Positions 51,093-61,033 of a DNA stretch of 64,000 bases are shown one piece after another. Position 1 is the first letter of the stretch, and each line of letters begins with the position of its first letter. The DNA is taken from the NCBI GenBank assembly GCA_011050525.1, contig DRFO01000021.1, forward strand, positions 55,276 through 119,275, read 5' to 3'. A model generated the notes under the pieces. The model did no database searches and was not told the origin of the DNA. It worked only from the letters and a program-made list of their open reading frames with translations. Source of the stretch: Halopseudomonas xinjiangensis. Its GTDB lineage: Bacteria > Pseudomonadota > Gammaproteobacteria > Pseudomonadales > Pseudomonadaceae. The position numbers were made by a program, and so were the translations under genes.

Positions 51093-51899
51093 TCAGCGTG
51101 CTGCTTCGTAAAGCGGTTGGACGCTGGGGATGGCGTTCTGAAGGTTCTGAATGCGACCTGAAGGGCTTGGGTGTGTACTCAGGAAAACCGGTGGCGCACC
51201 CTGTGAGGCGTTGCCCATTTTCTGCCAAAGACTTACCGCAGCTTCGGGCTTGTAACCGGCTCGGGCGGCTAGTTCCAGTCCTATCAGGTCTGCTTCGGTT
51301 TCGTTTGAGCGGCTGTTCGGCAACATCAGGCCGTACTGCACGGCGGCGTCTGCGGCCTGTCGGCTGACTTCACCCAGACCGAGCAATGCGCCGACGATCT
51401 GAGCTCCCGTTTGGCTGACGTAGGCGCGCGAAATCGCCTCCCGTCCATGCTCGCGTAACGCATGGGCTATTTCGTGGCCCATGATCTGGGCGATTTCGTC
51501 ATCAGTCAGGTTCAGCTCATTGACTATGCCGGTGAAGAAGAGAATCTTGCCGCCTGGCATGCAACTGGCGTTGAGCTGGTCATCCTTGATCAGGTTGACC
51601 TCCCAGTTCCATGATTCAGCGTCCGCCCGGAAATTATCTACCTGGGGGATCAAATTGCCGGCAATGTTACGCAGGCGTTTGAGCATGGCGGTGTCGGTAT
51701 TCAGCACGCCTTGCTGTTTCGCCTCGGCAAGCATTTCGGCATAGGCCTGGGCCGCCATCTGGTCCACCTGTTCACTAGGCAGCGCACTGACCATGCGCTG
51801 TTCGCGATTGACTCCGACGGCGCCACCTTGCGTTGTCTGTACGGTTTCGCAGCCGACAAGCCAGATAAAGGGTAGGCAAAGAAGAAGACGGATACGCAT
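51093..51899 (-). CDS. M48-family zinc metalloprotease lipoprotein (LoiP/BepA-like)
   Basis: Outer-membrane-linked protease of 268 residues. Lipobox LVGC with C17. Zinc site HEIAH at residues 142-146 (IMGHEIAHALREHGRE) and the third ligand Glu in NETEADLIGLELAARAGY. Its role is likely quality control of envelope proteins, as for LoiP and YcaL. It stands alone between the siderophore operon and a chemoreceptor gene. Confidence 0.92.
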   Translation of the reverse strand: MRIRLLLCLPFIWLVGCETVQTTQGGAVGVNREQRMVSALPSEQVDQMAAQAYAEMLAEAKQQGVLNTDTAMLKRLRNIAGNLIPQVDNFRADAESWNWEVNLIKDDQLNASCMPGGKILFFTGIVNELNLTDDEIAQIMGHEIAHALREHGREAISRAYVSQTGAQIVGALLGLGEVSRQAADAAVQYGLMLPNSRSNETEADLIGLELAARAGYKPEAAVSLWQKMGNASQGAPPVFLSTHPSPSGRIQNLQNAIPSVQPLYEAAR

Positions 51900-52057
51900 C
51901 AGCAGGTTTCCTGTGAAAGGGTCATTAAAGTAGTGGCAACACTAGGACCACAAAATTCCGACGATTGTCGAGATACAAGACGTTACCAGATTATTCTGAA
52001 GATTTGGGGATCGGTGCCGATAGCCTGCTCATAGTGTCCCGCTCATAGAGGTTCCGC

Positions 52058-54190
52058 ATGAAATCCAAATCCATCCAGCTTTCGATCACCGTATTGGCTG
52101 GAGCTTGCCTGTTTGTGGCGGTTGGCCTTATGACCCTCTACGCCCTCTATGCCTCCGAACAGAGCCAGGATTTCGTGCAGGAGCGCAATCAGGTGTTGTT
52201 GGAGGAACTGATCGAGGATCGCTTGACCGCCATTGCTGCTGGCGAAAGCGAGCGCCTGCAGCGTCGGCTTGAATATCCCTTTGTGGTAGCTAATCAGCTG
52301 GCGCAGCTGAATCAGTTGCTCGGAGAATATCAGGACGATGGCTTGCCGAGCCTGATGATGAGCAGGGAGGAGATGACGCGGGTGATCCGCAATACCCTGG
52401 TTGAAAATCCAGACGTGCTGAGCGTTTATGTGGCTTGGGAGCCAAACTCCCTCGACGAAATGGATGAATATTACGAAGGTATTGAAACGGACGGATACGA
52501 CGGCACCGGCCGGTACATGCCGTGGTGGTACCGCAATACCGATGGCAGCCTGCAACTTGATTCGCTGTCCGACCTTGAAGACGAAACACTGTCTGCGACG
52601 GGCGTCCGCGTCGGCGAATATTATCTGTGCCCGAAGGAAACCGGTAAGTCCTGCGTGACCGATCCAGCTCCTTATCCCATGGGCGATACGACAGTAATGC
52701 TTTCATCTTTCACAGTGCCGATCATGGCCGAAGGGGAGTTCAAGGGAGCGGTGGGTGCGGACCTGTCACTGGACTTTATTCAGGAAGCATTACGCGTTAG
52801 CAATGCCAATCTGTACGGCGGTCGTGGTCTGCAGGCCCTGATCAGCGGCAACGGACGCCTGGTTGGCTTTACCGGGCAAGGCGGTCAGCCAGGGGATCTC
52901 GCAAGCAAGGTCCTTGATACCCAGGAAATGCAGACCTTGGCGAGCCTGGGCGATACCTTCAGCTATGAACTGGATGAAGCGGGTGGGCATATTGAGCTGT
53001 TCATGCCCATCCGTATCAGCGAGACCGCCCGCTGGATATTGATGATCACGCTACCACTCGATGCGGTGATGGCGGACCTCGGGGCGCTGAACGCCGAGCT
53101 GGACGAGCAGCAATCAAGCTCCGCTATGTTCATGGGCGTGATTGGATTCGTCATCGCGCTTATCGGATTGGGCGTAATGTCGCTGGTAGGCTACAGCCTG
53201 GCCCGGCCGGCGCGTCAGCTGGTAGCGATGCTTGATGATATCGCCCGCGGCGATGGTGATTTGACCAAGCGCCTGAACGTAGAGCGTGCCGATGAGCTGG
53301 GCGCCATCGCTGGCGGCTTCAACGTCTTTCTGGACAAGCTGCAGCGCATGATTCGCGAGGTGGTCGCCTCGGTGCAACAGGTGACCGATGCGTCGGAGAA
53401 CACGGCGGATATCGCCATTCGCACCAACGATGGCGTGCAAAGACAGCTCAGCGAGATTGATCTGGTGGCCACTGCGGTTACCGAAATGACCGCTACCGCC
53501 CAGGATGTAGCCCGTAACGCCTCGCTGGCAGCAGAAGCGGCGAACAATGCCGATGGTTCTGCGATGCATGGCCGGGAAGTGGTGAAGGCGACGGCAGACA
53601 CCATTCAGAACCTCTCCGCCGATATTCAGCGAGCAGTGAAAAGTGTGCAGGCCCTGGCCCGAGACAGCGAGAACATAACCGGCATTCTGGATACGATTCG
53701 CGGCATCGCCGAGCAAACCAACCTGTTGGCACTCAATGCGGCAATCGAAGCAGCGCGGGCTGGCGAACAGGGCAGGGGGTTCGCGGTGGTCGCGGATGAG
53801 GTGCGCAACCTGGCGCAGAAAACCCAGAATTCGACTGCCGAAATTCAGACCATGATCGAGCAACTGCAACTGGGCACCCGTGAGACAGTCAAGGTTATGG
53901 AGCAGAGCCGCTCGCGGACTGAGCAGAGCGTAATGCAGGCGGAGGAAGCTGATGCGGCGCTGACGTCCATCACCCAGGCGGTATCCATCATCAATGACAT
54001 GAACACGCAGATCGCCAGTGCTGCCGAGCAGCAGAGCGCCGTGGCGGAAGACATCAATCGCAACGTTACCACTATCGATCTGGTCGCCAAGTCGGTGGCG
54101 GGCGGTGCGCAGGAAGCGTCTGAGGCCAGTGCGTCGCTGACCAAGCTGGCGGAGCATCAACGTCGCTTGATCAACCAGTTCAAGGTCTGA
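52058..54190 (+). CDS. Methyl-accepting chemotaxis protein with dCache-type sensor
   Basis: Transmembrane chemoreceptor of 710 residues. First helix about 8-30, a long periplasmic double-Cache domain (about 31-350; [37 protein letters not shown]), second helix about 354-376, HAMP ([20 protein letters not shown]), then the cytoplasmic signalling hairpin. The hairpin tip reads [20 protein letters not shown] and the stretch [17 protein letters not shown]. The protein ends LINQFKV, without the CheR-binding pentapeptide. Ligand unknown; dCache receptors often bind amino acids or organic acids. Confidence 0.95.
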   Translation: MKSKSIQLSITVLAGACLFVAVGLMTLYALYASEQSQDFVQERNQVLLEELIEDRLTAIAAGESERLQRRLEYPFVVANQLAQLNQLLGEYQDDGLPSLMMSREEMTRVIRNTLVENPDVLSVYVAWEPNSLDEMDEYYEGIETDGYDGTGRYMPWWYRNTDGSLQLDSLSDLEDETLSATGVRVGEYYLCPKETGKSCVTDPAPYPMGDTTVMLSSFTVPIMAEGEFKGAVGADLSLDFIQEALRVSNANLYGGRGLQALISGNGRLVGFTGQGGQPGDLASKVLDTQEMQTLASLGDTFSYELDEAGGHIELFMPIRISETARWILMITLPLDAVMADLGALNAELDEQQSSSAMFMGVIGFVIALIGLGVMSLVGYSLARPARQLVAMLDDIARGDGDLTKRLNVERADELGAIAGGFNVFLDKLQRMIREVVASVQQVTDASENTADIAIRTNDGVQRQLSEIDLVATAVTEMTATAQDVARNASLAAEAANNADGSAMHGREVVKATADTIQNLSADIQRAVKSVQALARDSENITGILDTIRGIAEQTNLLALNAAIEAARAGEQGRGFAVVADEVRNLAQKTQNSTAEIQTMIEQLQLGTRETVKVMEQSRSRTEQSVMQAEEADAALTSITQAVSIINDMNTQIASAAEQQSAVAEDINRNVTTIDLVAKSVAGGAQEASEASASLTKLAEHQRRLINQFKV

Positions 54191-54850
54191 TCAGGCGGGG
54201 GCCTGTTCTGTGATTATCTGTCCGCTGGGGGTGCAGCAGTGCGCCCCGTGCGTGACCGGGCTGCTCACAGAGGGGGTGACTGGATACATCATGTCGACCT
54301 GGGAAGCGGCATTCAATAACAATGGTTGCAGTGCCATTGGCGCGGTTGCCGAAGCCAGCCAGATGGCCTGCTCGCCGCGATTGAGCGTGACGGGCATTCG
54401 CGCTCCCAGGCGTTCCGGCAAGCCTTTGGCTGGTGCGGTAATCAGCACGCAACTATCCCAATAGGTACCGTCGTCCAGGCTGTACCGCTCCCATAGACCT
54501 GCCAGCGCAAGCCCGCCCTGACGTCTGCGCAGGTACCAGGGTTGTTTGCGTTTGCCTTGCATCCGCCAGATAAAAAAACCGTCTACTGGAATGAGGCAGC
54601 GCCGCTCGGTCAATGGCTGACGGAACATGGGCTTGTCATGCAGGTGTTCGGCGTTGGTGCTGAAGGGCGCGCGACTGAGATCCTTGAGCCACCCGGGGGT
54701 GAGATTCCACAGCACCTGGACGCACTCGAGCCGGTTGTCCTGCTTACGTAGAATCAACACGCGCTGCCCAGGCGAAAGGTTCCAGCTGGGCATCCAGTCA
54801 GCAGGCGTGTCAGCGACGGGAGGGGTGAACTGAGCAAGACGGCCTGCCAT
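54191..54850 (-). CDS. SRAP/YedK-family protein lacking the catalytic residues
   Basis: SOS-response-associated peptidase fold of 219 residues. Family members (YedK, HMCES) cross-link to abasic sites in single-stranded DNA through Cys2. Here the start reads MAGRLAQF in place of MCGRFAQ, so Cys2 is Ala. The Glu of DGxxEW is Ile (PVDGFFIWRM), and the active-site His before the RxP motif is absent (RLGARMPVTL). The Asn of the DNA-binding loop remains (STNAEHL), as does the general fold. It is therefore predicted to be a non-cross-linking paralogue. Its start overlaps the stop of the DUF2007 gene by one base. Confidence 0.88.
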   Translation of the reverse strand: MAGRLAQFTPPVADTPADWMPSWNLSPGQRVLILRKQDNRLECVQVLWNLTPGWLKDLSRAPFSTNAEHLHDKPMFRQPLTERRCLIPVDGFFIWRMQGKRKQPWYLRRRQGGLALAGLWERYSLDDGTYWDSCVLITAPAKGLPERLGARMPVTLNRGEQAIWLASATAPMALQPLLLNAASQVDMMYPVTPSVSSPVTHGAHCCTPSGQIITEQAPA

Positions 54851-55107
54851 TAGAAGGGAGGCTCGCAGGCCTGCTCATCGTCTTCCGAGACCATCGGTTC
54901 GGCCTTCTGCCAGGAGTCGATCACCTCATGCGCCAGACCAAGATCATCTGGATGAACCCATAGGCCAAGCAGCCCGTGCACGGGCAATTCACCCATAGCG
55001 CCTTGAAGATACTGCCCGCTGATATGGCAACGTATGTGCTGGGCCCAGAGGACCTGCTTGAGCAGCTCGGCTTCGGCCAGATCGGCTGGTTCATAAGCGC
55101 AGAGCAT
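54850..55107 (-). CDS. DUF2007-domain protein
   Basis: An 85-residue protein starting MLCAYEPADLAEAELLKQVL at ATG 55107, in a ferredoxin-like DUF2007 fold (putative signal-transducing domain). GLWVHPDDLGLAHEVIDSW is typical. The C-terminus is acidic. It follows the CPXCG gene by two bases and precedes the SRAP gene, so the three form a small operon. Function unknown. Confidence 0.85.
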   Translation of the reverse strand: MLCAYEPADLAEAELLKQVLWAQHIRCHISGQYLQGAMGELPVHGLLGLWVHPDDLGLAHEVIDSWQKAEPMVSEDDEQACEPPF

Positions 55108-55109
55108 GG

Positions 55110-55304
55110 CTAGTCCTGTTCCCGGCGAAGATCGACGTGATAATCGTCCTCTCCCTCGCTTATCCACAGGCTGACGTGAATCGGCTGGCAGCATACCTGG
55201 CAGTCCTCGGTATACGACTGGGCGCCACCGGTCAGGTCGAGCAACAGACTGATTTGCTCGCCGCAATGGGGGCACTGCAACACGGCTTCGTCAACAGCCT
55301 GCAT
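55110..55304 (-). CDS. CPXCG-motif small cysteine-rich protein
   Basis: A 64-residue protein from ATG 55304 (MQAVDEAVLQCPHCGEQISL) with a zinc-ribbon-like pair CPHCG and CQVCCQP, matching the Cys_rich_CPXG family in length and motifs. No function known to me. First gene of the small operon with DUF2007 and SRAP-family genes. The open frame continues upstream but is not family-like. Confidence 0.88.
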   Translation of the reverse strand: MQAVDEAVLQCPHCGEQISLLLDLTGGAQSYTEDCQVCCQPIHVSLWISEGEDDYHVDLRREQD

Positions 55305-55460
55305 TAAATGATCTCCAGCAAGTGTCGGTGGATAACTGCAAAGGTCCTTCTTTTCAGCAGTGTAGTCGGATCGCCAATCATGCGAAACCGCACTCAGGTA
55401 ATTGTTACTGGTTCGCCAGCGCAGCATAATGCGCGGCTATATCTATGCAATGAGGAATAC

Positions 55461-56636
55461 ATGGGCGAGTTCGATGCGATAAGACCCTTTAGCGACGCTG
55501 AAGTCCCTCAGGTGCTGGAGCGCCTGTCCGGCGACAAGGAGCTGACCGGCATGCTGGCGCAATGGCGTTTTCCGCGCGCGTTCCGTTGGGCACCGCGCTT
55601 GACCAGCAGGTTGGTCCAGTTCGGCTTGCAGCGCGAGGCGCGCGGCATTGACTGCGTAGCCAGCTTGCAGCATCGGCTTGAGCCCTATCTCGACAGGATC
55701 ATTGAAAGCAGCACGCTGGAGGTAACCTACAGCGGACTTGAAAACCTGAGCAAGGACGTTCCACACCTGTTTCTGGCCAACCACCGGGACATCGTCATGG
55801 ACCCGGCTTTTATCAACTATGCGCTATATCATACCGGCCATCCGACGCCGCGCATCGCGATCGGAGACAACCTCCTGCAGCGACCCTTTGTCAGTGATCT
55901 GATGCGACTGAACAAGAGTTTCATTGTTCACCGTTCGGTTACAGGTCGACGCGAGAAGCTGGCGGCCTATCAGTCACTCTCTGCGTATATAAACCACTCG
56001 ATTCAGACCGGCCACTCGGTGTGGATTGCCCAGAGCGAGGGCCGCGCCAAGGACGGCCTGGATGAGACCGACTCGGCTATCATCAAGATGTTGTGCATGA
56101 GTCGCCGGAGCGAGCCGTTCGAAGAAGTGATTCGCTCGCTGAATATCGTCCCGGTGGCCATCGCCTATGAATGGGACCCCTGTGACATGATGAAGGCGCG
56201 AGAACTGGAGCAGCGCGAGCGCACAGGCACCTATACCAAACAGCCGGGCGAAGACGACAGTTCCATAGCCAAGGGGCTCACAGGTTATAAGGGCCGGGTC
56301 CACGTGGCGTTCGGCCAACCGCTAACCGACAGTTACCCTGACGCCAGGGCAGTCGCCCGCGAAACTGATCGCAGTATTCTCACGTCGTACCGGTTATACG
56401 CCAGTAACTACCTGGCGTTCGAAAAACTACCGGATGTTCCCGATCTGATTATGAAGGACTGGCGTCAGGAGCTTACGCCCGACCAACTGGCTCGCGAGCA
56501 GGAACGCTTCGATCAGCGTTTCGCCCAATGTCCTGTCGAGTACCGGGCGTGGTGGCTGGCGCAGTACGCTAACCCGGTTATCAGTCAGTTGCGGCAGTTG
56601 GCTTTTCTAGAAGCGACTGCTGATCACGCTGAGTAG
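55461..56636 (+). CDS. PlsC-like 1-acyl-glycerol-3-phosphate acyltransferase family protein
   Basis: Lysophosphatidate-type acyltransferase of 391 residues, longer than classical PlsC (about 245). Start ATG 55461 is favoured by TGAGGAA upstream; an earlier frame start at 55308 adds an unlikely head. Catalytic motif NHRDIVMD (HxxxxD) and the EGR motif in IAQSEGRAKDG; substrate motif VPVAIAYEWDPC. The acceptor is uncertain; enzymes of this long type occur as extra glycerolipid acyltransferases in Pseudomonas. Confidence 0.88.
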   Translation: MGEFDAIRPFSDAEVPQVLERLSGDKELTGMLAQWRFPRAFRWAPRLTSRLVQFGLQREARGIDCVASLQHRLEPYLDRIIESSTLEVTYSGLENLSKDVPHLFLANHRDIVMDPAFINYALYHTGHPTPRIAIGDNLLQRPFVSDLMRLNKSFIVHRSVTGRREKLAAYQSLSAYINHSIQTGHSVWIAQSEGRAKDGLDETDSAIIKMLCMSRRSEPFEEVIRSLNIVPVAIAYEWDPCDMMKARELEQRERTGTYTKQPGEDDSSIAKGLTGYKGRVHVAFGQPLTDSYPDARAVARETDRSILTSYRLYASNYLAFEKLPDVPDLIMKDWRQELTPDQLAREQERFDQRFAQCPVEYRAWWLAQYANPVISQLRQLAFLEATADHAE

Positions 56637-56885
56637 CAGCGCCAGCGTCATGCAGACTCCGCCAACTGCGTAGAACACCCGGTTGATCCGCTGGGTTGCA
56701 GCCTCTAGGTCGGAGGGGGTGGCGACCGCTGGGCTGGTCGACAGGTGCGCGTTGGCTCTGGCGCTACGAAGCTGCGTAGCCACCCAAAGCCAGCTGCCGG
56801 CAACTGCGTAAAACAACGCCAAAGCGTTTACTGCTGTCGCAGGGTTAGCTAAATAATACATCCATGCAGTCTGAAAAACGGGCAT
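56607..56885 (-). CDS. Small membrane protein of unknown function
   Basis: A 92-residue protein with two to three hydrophobic helices (AVNALALFYAVAGSWLWVAT; VFYAVGGVCMTLALLLSVI) and an N-terminal MPVFQTAWMYY. The last ten codons overlap the end of the acyltransferase gene on the other strand. Not recognised as a named family. Confidence 0.6.
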   Translation of the reverse strand: MPVFQTAWMYYLANPATAVNALALFYAVAGSWLWVATQLRSARANAHLSTSPAVATPSDLEAATQRINRVFYAVGGVCMTLALLLSVISSRF

Positions 56886-57162
56886 GCAGAGCCTCCGATC
56901 AGATCGGCAACCGGCACGTATTGTTATTTTTTTGTGGCTTGGTTACAGCGAGCAAAAATAGGTGGAAGAGCCGTTCAAGCTGCTCCCAGTTAAAAGTCGC
57001 GCGCATTTTAGCCTAAAAGCGTGCCCGCTTCGATAGCAGTCAGGGCTATCTGACCGCTGACGAGGTAGACCGCCCCAGATTGTAACCGCCGGTTTAAAAG
57101 CGCAACATTTGAAGGTCAACTGCGTCTAACCTAGAACGGTCATTACAAGATTGAGGTATTCC
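56886..57162. other. Intergenic region before the glycine-zipper lipoprotein
   Basis: About 280 bp; AT-rich near 56920-56965. It should hold the promoters of the two divergent flanking genes. A small dyad GTCAG-N6-CTGAC lies at 57039-57054. No gene seen. Confidence 0.45.
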
Positions 57163-57624
57163 ATGAAAAAACATTTTTTGATGAGCTGCCTGCTCGGCTT
57201 TCTGCTTGTACTTGGCGGTTGCGCCAAGGGCCTGAGCGGGGAGACCTATTCGCGCGATCAGGCGCGTACTCCGCAGGTGGTCCGTATGGGTACTGTTGAA
57301 TCCGTGCGTCTAGTCCAGATAGAAGGCACCAAAACGCCCATTGGTTCGGTGGCGGGTGCGGCGGTTGGCGGCATCGCTGGCAGCGGTGTTGGCGGTGGCC
57401 GAGGCAGCATGATTGCCGGTGTGATCGGTGCGGTGGCAGGCGGCCTGGCCGGCTCGGCAGCCGAGGAAGGCCTGACTCGCTCGCAGGGAGTTGAGATTAC
57501 CGTGACTGAAGATGGCGGGCAGACTCGCTCTTATGTTCAGGCTATTTCCGACAACGTTACCTTTGCGCCAGGTGATCGAGTCAGGGTGCTGACCGTCAAT
57601 GGTGAATCTCGCGTTACGAAGTAA
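57163..57624 (+). CDS. Glycine-zipper outer membrane lipoprotein (SlyB-like)
   Basis: A 153-residue lipoprotein with signal and lipobox (LVLGGC) and a central glycine-zipper 2TM domain (PIGSVAGAAVGGIAGSGVGG; IAGVIGAVAGGLAGSAAEEG). A C-terminal beta domain follows (VEITVTEDGGQTRSYVQ; GDRVRVLTVNG). Such proteins stabilise the outer membrane. ATG 57163 has TTGAGG nine bases before it; an in-frame upstream start at 57151 lacks one. Confidence 0.9.
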   Translation: MKKHFLMSCLLGFLLVLGGCAKGLSGETYSRDQARTPQVVRMGTVESVRLVQIEGTKTPIGSVAGAAVGGIAGSGVGGGRGSMIAGVIGAVAGGLAGSAAEEGLTRSQGVEITVTEDGGQTRSYVQAISDNVTFAPGDRVRVLTVNGESRVTK

Positions 57625-57911
57625 GCCTGAAAATCTGTTCCCCATCGGTGCACTTCTGACCGGCGGGGAGCGGTCCAGCCTCGCTCAATGCAGAACTTTT
57701 GGGGCATTCCTTCCGTGGGGCCTGATCGAACCATCCCGCATCGTTTCTATCCAAGCTCAGGCCGAGCTAAGGCCAACCCTGGAAAGCTGAGCCCAAGGGC
57801 CATGACATCATCAGGCCGTCTGTGGATAATGGACCGCATCTCAGGCCAGTGCTGGCCTTAAAGCAGCCATACGAAGAAGCCTGCAAAGGCCTTTAACGGA
57901 GTGAGTCCTGC
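57625..57911. other. Intergenic region before the mrp operon
   Basis: About 290 bp with no recognised gene or clear terminator. It must hold the mrp promoter. GGAG lies at 57898-57901, ten bases before the mrpA ATG at 57912. Confidence 0.4.
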
Positions 57912-60704
57912 ATGACCTTGGCGCTGATAGTATTGCTTCCCCTTTTGGGAAGCGTTTTGCCACTTTTGACTGATCGCCGTGGCCGTTCCCTCTGCGCATT
58001 GGCGACGATGCTGGCACCGATTAGCGGGCTGGTACTGTTGTGGCAACATGTTCCCGCCGTGTTCGCGGGCGAAACGGTGGTGCAGAGCTGGCCGTGGCTT
58101 GCACGAATTGGCCTGAACCTGAGCTTCCGACTCGATGGTCTGGGTTTTCTGTTTGCCTTGATGATCATGGGTATCGGGTTACTGGTGATCTTGTACGCCC
58201 GTTACTATCTGTCCAAAAACGACCCGATGGGGCGCTTCTTCGCTTATCTGCTGCTGTTCATGGCCGCGATGCTGGGCATAGTGCTCTCTGAAAATCTTCT
58301 GCTGATGATGTTTTTCTGGGAGCTGACCAGCCTGTCGTCCTTTCTGCTGATCGGCTATTGGTCGCATTCCACTGATGCGCGCAAGGGCGCGCGTATGGCG
58401 CTGGCAGTAACCGGCGGTGGCGGGTTGGCCCTACTGGGGGGGGTATTGCTGCTTGGCCAGATTGTCGGCAGCTATGAGCTCACTGATGTGTTGGCGTCGG
58501 GCGATATCATCCGCGCCCACGCCTTGTATCCGGTGGTGCTGGTCCTGGTATTACTTGGGGTTTTTACCAAGTCGGCGCAGTTTCCGTTCCATTTCTGGCT
58601 GCCCCACGCCATGGCCGCACCCACGCCCGTATCGGCCTACCTGCATTCGGCGACCATGGTAAAGGCGGGTGTTTTTTTACTGGCCCGGTTGTATCCGGCT
58701 CTCTCGGACACGGATCTGTGGTTTTTCCTGGTCAGCGTCACCGGCATGGCTACGCTGCTGATCGGGGCGTGTACCGCGCTGTTCAAACATGACCTGAAGG
58801 GGCTGCTCGCCTATTCGACCATCAGCCACCTGGGTCTGATCACGTTGCTGTTCGGGCTGGATACGCAATTGGCTGCGGTAGCTGCGGTATTCCACATCAT
58901 CAACCACGCCACGTTCAAGGCCTCGTTGTTCATGGCGGCGGGTATTATCGATCACGAAACCGGCACCCGCGATATGCGGCGTATCAATGGCTTGTGGCGT
59001 TATATGCCCCACACCGCAACTCTGGCGATGGTTGCGGCCTCGGCGATGGCCGGAGTGCCATTGCTGAATGGCTTCCTCAGCAAGGAAATGTTCTTCACCG
59101 AAACCTTGCAGCAGGAACAGTTCGGCAATTACAGCTGGATCATTCCGCTGGTGGCGACCCTGGCGGGCGTCTTCTCGGTAGCCTATTCACTCCGGTTTGT
59201 GCATGACGTGTTCTTCAACGGCAAACCGGTCAATCTGCCGAAGTACCCGCCTCATGAGCCACCCCGCTACATGAAGGTGCCTGTTGAAATACTGGTCGCG
59301 CTCTGTTTGCTGGTGGGTCTGGTTCCAGCCTACACGGTGGCCAGTCTACTGGCAGTGGCGGCCAGCGCGACCCTGGGAGGAGAGCTCCCCGAGTACAGCC
59401 TGTCCATGTGGCATGGCTTCAATTTGCCATTAATGATGAGCATCGTGGCGTTAGTGGCGGGGGTGCTGGTCTACGCTACCCGGCGGCGGGTTTTCGACTG
59501 GTACGATCAATTGCCGGAAATTGACGGCAAGCTGATATTCGAGCGTGCGGTGCAAGCTCTTGTTCGGGGGGCAGGGCAGTTCACTTTGTTGCTGGAAAAC
59601 GCTTCGCTGCAACGGTATGTGGCGTGGATGCTTATCGCAGCGCTGACGGTGACCGGTTTCTGGCTGGTTCGCCTGCCCACGTTGAGGGGTAGCGTAGCGC
59701 TCACGCCGGTGGACGGGGTGACCTTTGTCGGCGCGCTGATACTGGTTGTCGCGGCTATCGCCACGGCGTGCTGGCATCGGCGCCGGCTGGTTGCGCTGAT
59801 CATGCTGAGCGTAGTCGGGCTGATGGTGGCTCTCACCTTTGCCCGCTTCTCAGCGCCTGATCTGGCGCTGACCCAGTTGTCGGTCGAAATGGTTACGATC
59901 ATTCTGATGATGCTCGCGCTGTTCTTTTTGCCGCGGAGCTCGCCAGCCGAATCCAGCCATGCGCGGCGCATACGAGACGTTGGTCTGGCGGGCCTGGCCG
60001 GCTTGCTGGTGGGGGGGTTGTCGCTGGCTGTCCTGACCCGTCCATATGAGACCATCGCCGGCTTCTTCCTCGAAAACAGCTATACAGGTGGCGGTGGCAC
60101 CAATGTGGTGAACGTCATCCTGGTGGATTTTCGCGGCTTCGATACGCTGGGGGAGATATCGGTACTGGCCATCGCCGGCGTTGGAATTTATGCCTTGATC
60201 GACGGATTACGGTTGCGCATTCCTGACACCGATTCATTCGGCCGTCAGTGGGCGAGAGATCCGCATCCGCTCCTGTTGGTCAATCTGTCCCGGCTGATTC
60301 TGCCCCTGGCGCTGATGGTATCGGTCTATATCTTCCTGCGTGGGCACAACCTGCCGGGCGGCGGGTTCATCGCCGGCCTGATCACTGCGGTCGCGCTGAT
60401 TCTGCAGTATGTTGCTAACGGGGAGCAGTGGACCAGCAAACGCTGGGGCATTAATTACCACTACTTGGCAGGGGCAGGGGTAATCGTTGCCGGCCTCACG
60501 GGGCTTGGAAGCTGGGCGTTTGGCTACCCCTTCTTGACCAGCGCCTTCGACTATTTCCATGTTCCGCTGGTAGGAGAAATCGAGCTGGCTACTGCGATGC
60601 TGTTTGATCTGGGCGTTTACCTTACGGTGGTCGGCGCGACGCTACTGATCCTGACAAATATGGGTAAGCTGTCTGGTACCCGTTCTGCGCGGGAGGTCCT
60701 CTGA
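57912..60704 (+). CDS. mrpA: MrpA (MnhA/ShaA) with fused MrpB domain
   Basis: Largest subunit of the Na+(K+)/H+ antiporter, 930 residues. The N-terminal two-thirds are NuoL-like, with the key Glu in [17 protein letters not shown] and the Lys helix [21 protein letters not shown] middle part carries further MrpA helices, and the last 160 residues are an MrpB-type domain ([20 protein letters not shown]). The A-B fusion is the group-2 arrangement of Pseudomonas sha operons. Its stop overlaps the mrpC ATG by one base. The complex exports sodium and supports salt and alkali tolerance. Confidence 0.95.
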   Translation: MTLALIVLLPLLGSVLPLLTDRRGRSLCALATMLAPISGLVLLWQHVPAVFAGETVVQSWPWLARIGLNLSFRLDGLGFLFALMIMGIGLLVILYARYYLSKNDPMGRFFAYLLLFMAAMLGIVLSENLLLMMFFWELTSLSSFLLIGYWSHSTDARKGARMALAVTGGGGLALLGGVLLLGQIVGSYELTDVLASGDIIRAHALYPVVLVLVLLGVFTKSAQFPFHFWLPHAMAAPTPVSAYLHSATMVKAGVFLLARLYPALSDTDLWFFLVSVTGMATLLIGACTALFKHDLKGLLAYSTISHLGLITLLFGLDTQLAAVAAVFHIINHATFKASLFMAAGIIDHETGTRDMRRINGLWRYMPHTATLAMVAASAMAGVPLLNGFLSKEMFFTETLQQEQFGNYSWIIPLVATLAGVFSVAYSLRFVHDVFFNGKPVNLPKYPPHEPPRYMKVPVEILVALCLLVGLVPAYTVASLLAVAASATLGGELPEYSLSMWHGFNLPLMMSIVALVAGVLVYATRRRVFDWYDQLPEIDGKLIFERAVQALVRGAGQFTLLLENASLQRYVAWMLIAALTVTGFWLVRLPTLRGSVALTPVDGVTFVGALILVVAAIATACWHRRRLVALIMLSVVGLMVALTFARFSAPDLALTQLSVEMVTIILMMLALFFLPRSSPAESSHARRIRDVGLAGLAGLLVGGLSLAVLTRPYETIAGFFLENSYTGGGGTNVVNVILVDFRGFDTLGEISVLAIAGVGIYALIDGLRLRIPDTDSFGRQWARDPHPLLLVNLSRLILPLALMVSVYIFLRGHNLPGGGFIAGLITAVALILQYVANGEQWTSKRWGINYHYLAGAGVIVAGLTGLGSWAFGYPFLTSAFDYFHVPLVGEIELATAMLFDLGVYLTVVGATLLILTNMGKLSGTRSAREVL

Positions 60705-61033
60705 TGGAATTGCTTTATGCCTCCATGCTGGGCCTTTTGACCATGTCGGGCGTGTATCTGCTTCTGCGTGCGCGCACCTTTCCAGTCGTTGTCGGACTTA
60801 CATTGATCAGCTACGCGGTGAACCTGTTCCTGTTTGCCATGGGCCGTTTGAACACAGGCATGCCGGCGGTATTGGGTCAGGCCAGTGAATATAGCGACCC
60901 TCTGCCCCAGGCACTGGTGCTGACGGCAATCGTTATCGGTTTTGCGATGACTGCCTTCGCGCTGGTGCTGGCGCTACGTGCCCAGGGCGAGCTCGATAGC
61001 GATCATGTGGATGGCAAGGGAGATCAGGGATGA
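60704..61033 (+). CDS. mrpC: MrpC (MnhC) antiporter subunit
   Basis: NuoK-like subunit, 109 residues, three helices: LLYASMLGLLTMSGVYLLL, VVVGLTLISYAVNLFLFAMG and ALVLTAIVIGFAMTAFALVL. The membrane glutamate of NuoK is replaced as usual in MrpC. The end overlaps mrpD by four bases. Confidence 0.94.
   Translation: MELLYASMLGLLTMSGVYLLLRARTFPVVVGLTLISYAVNLFLFAMGRLNTGMPAVLGQASEYSDPLPQALVLTAIVIGFAMTAFALVLALRAQGELDSDHVDGKGDQG

Noticed and set aside
53114..54160. 348-codon minus-strand frame inside the chemoreceptor
   Set aside because: Antisense of the regular heptad coding of the MCP signalling domain.
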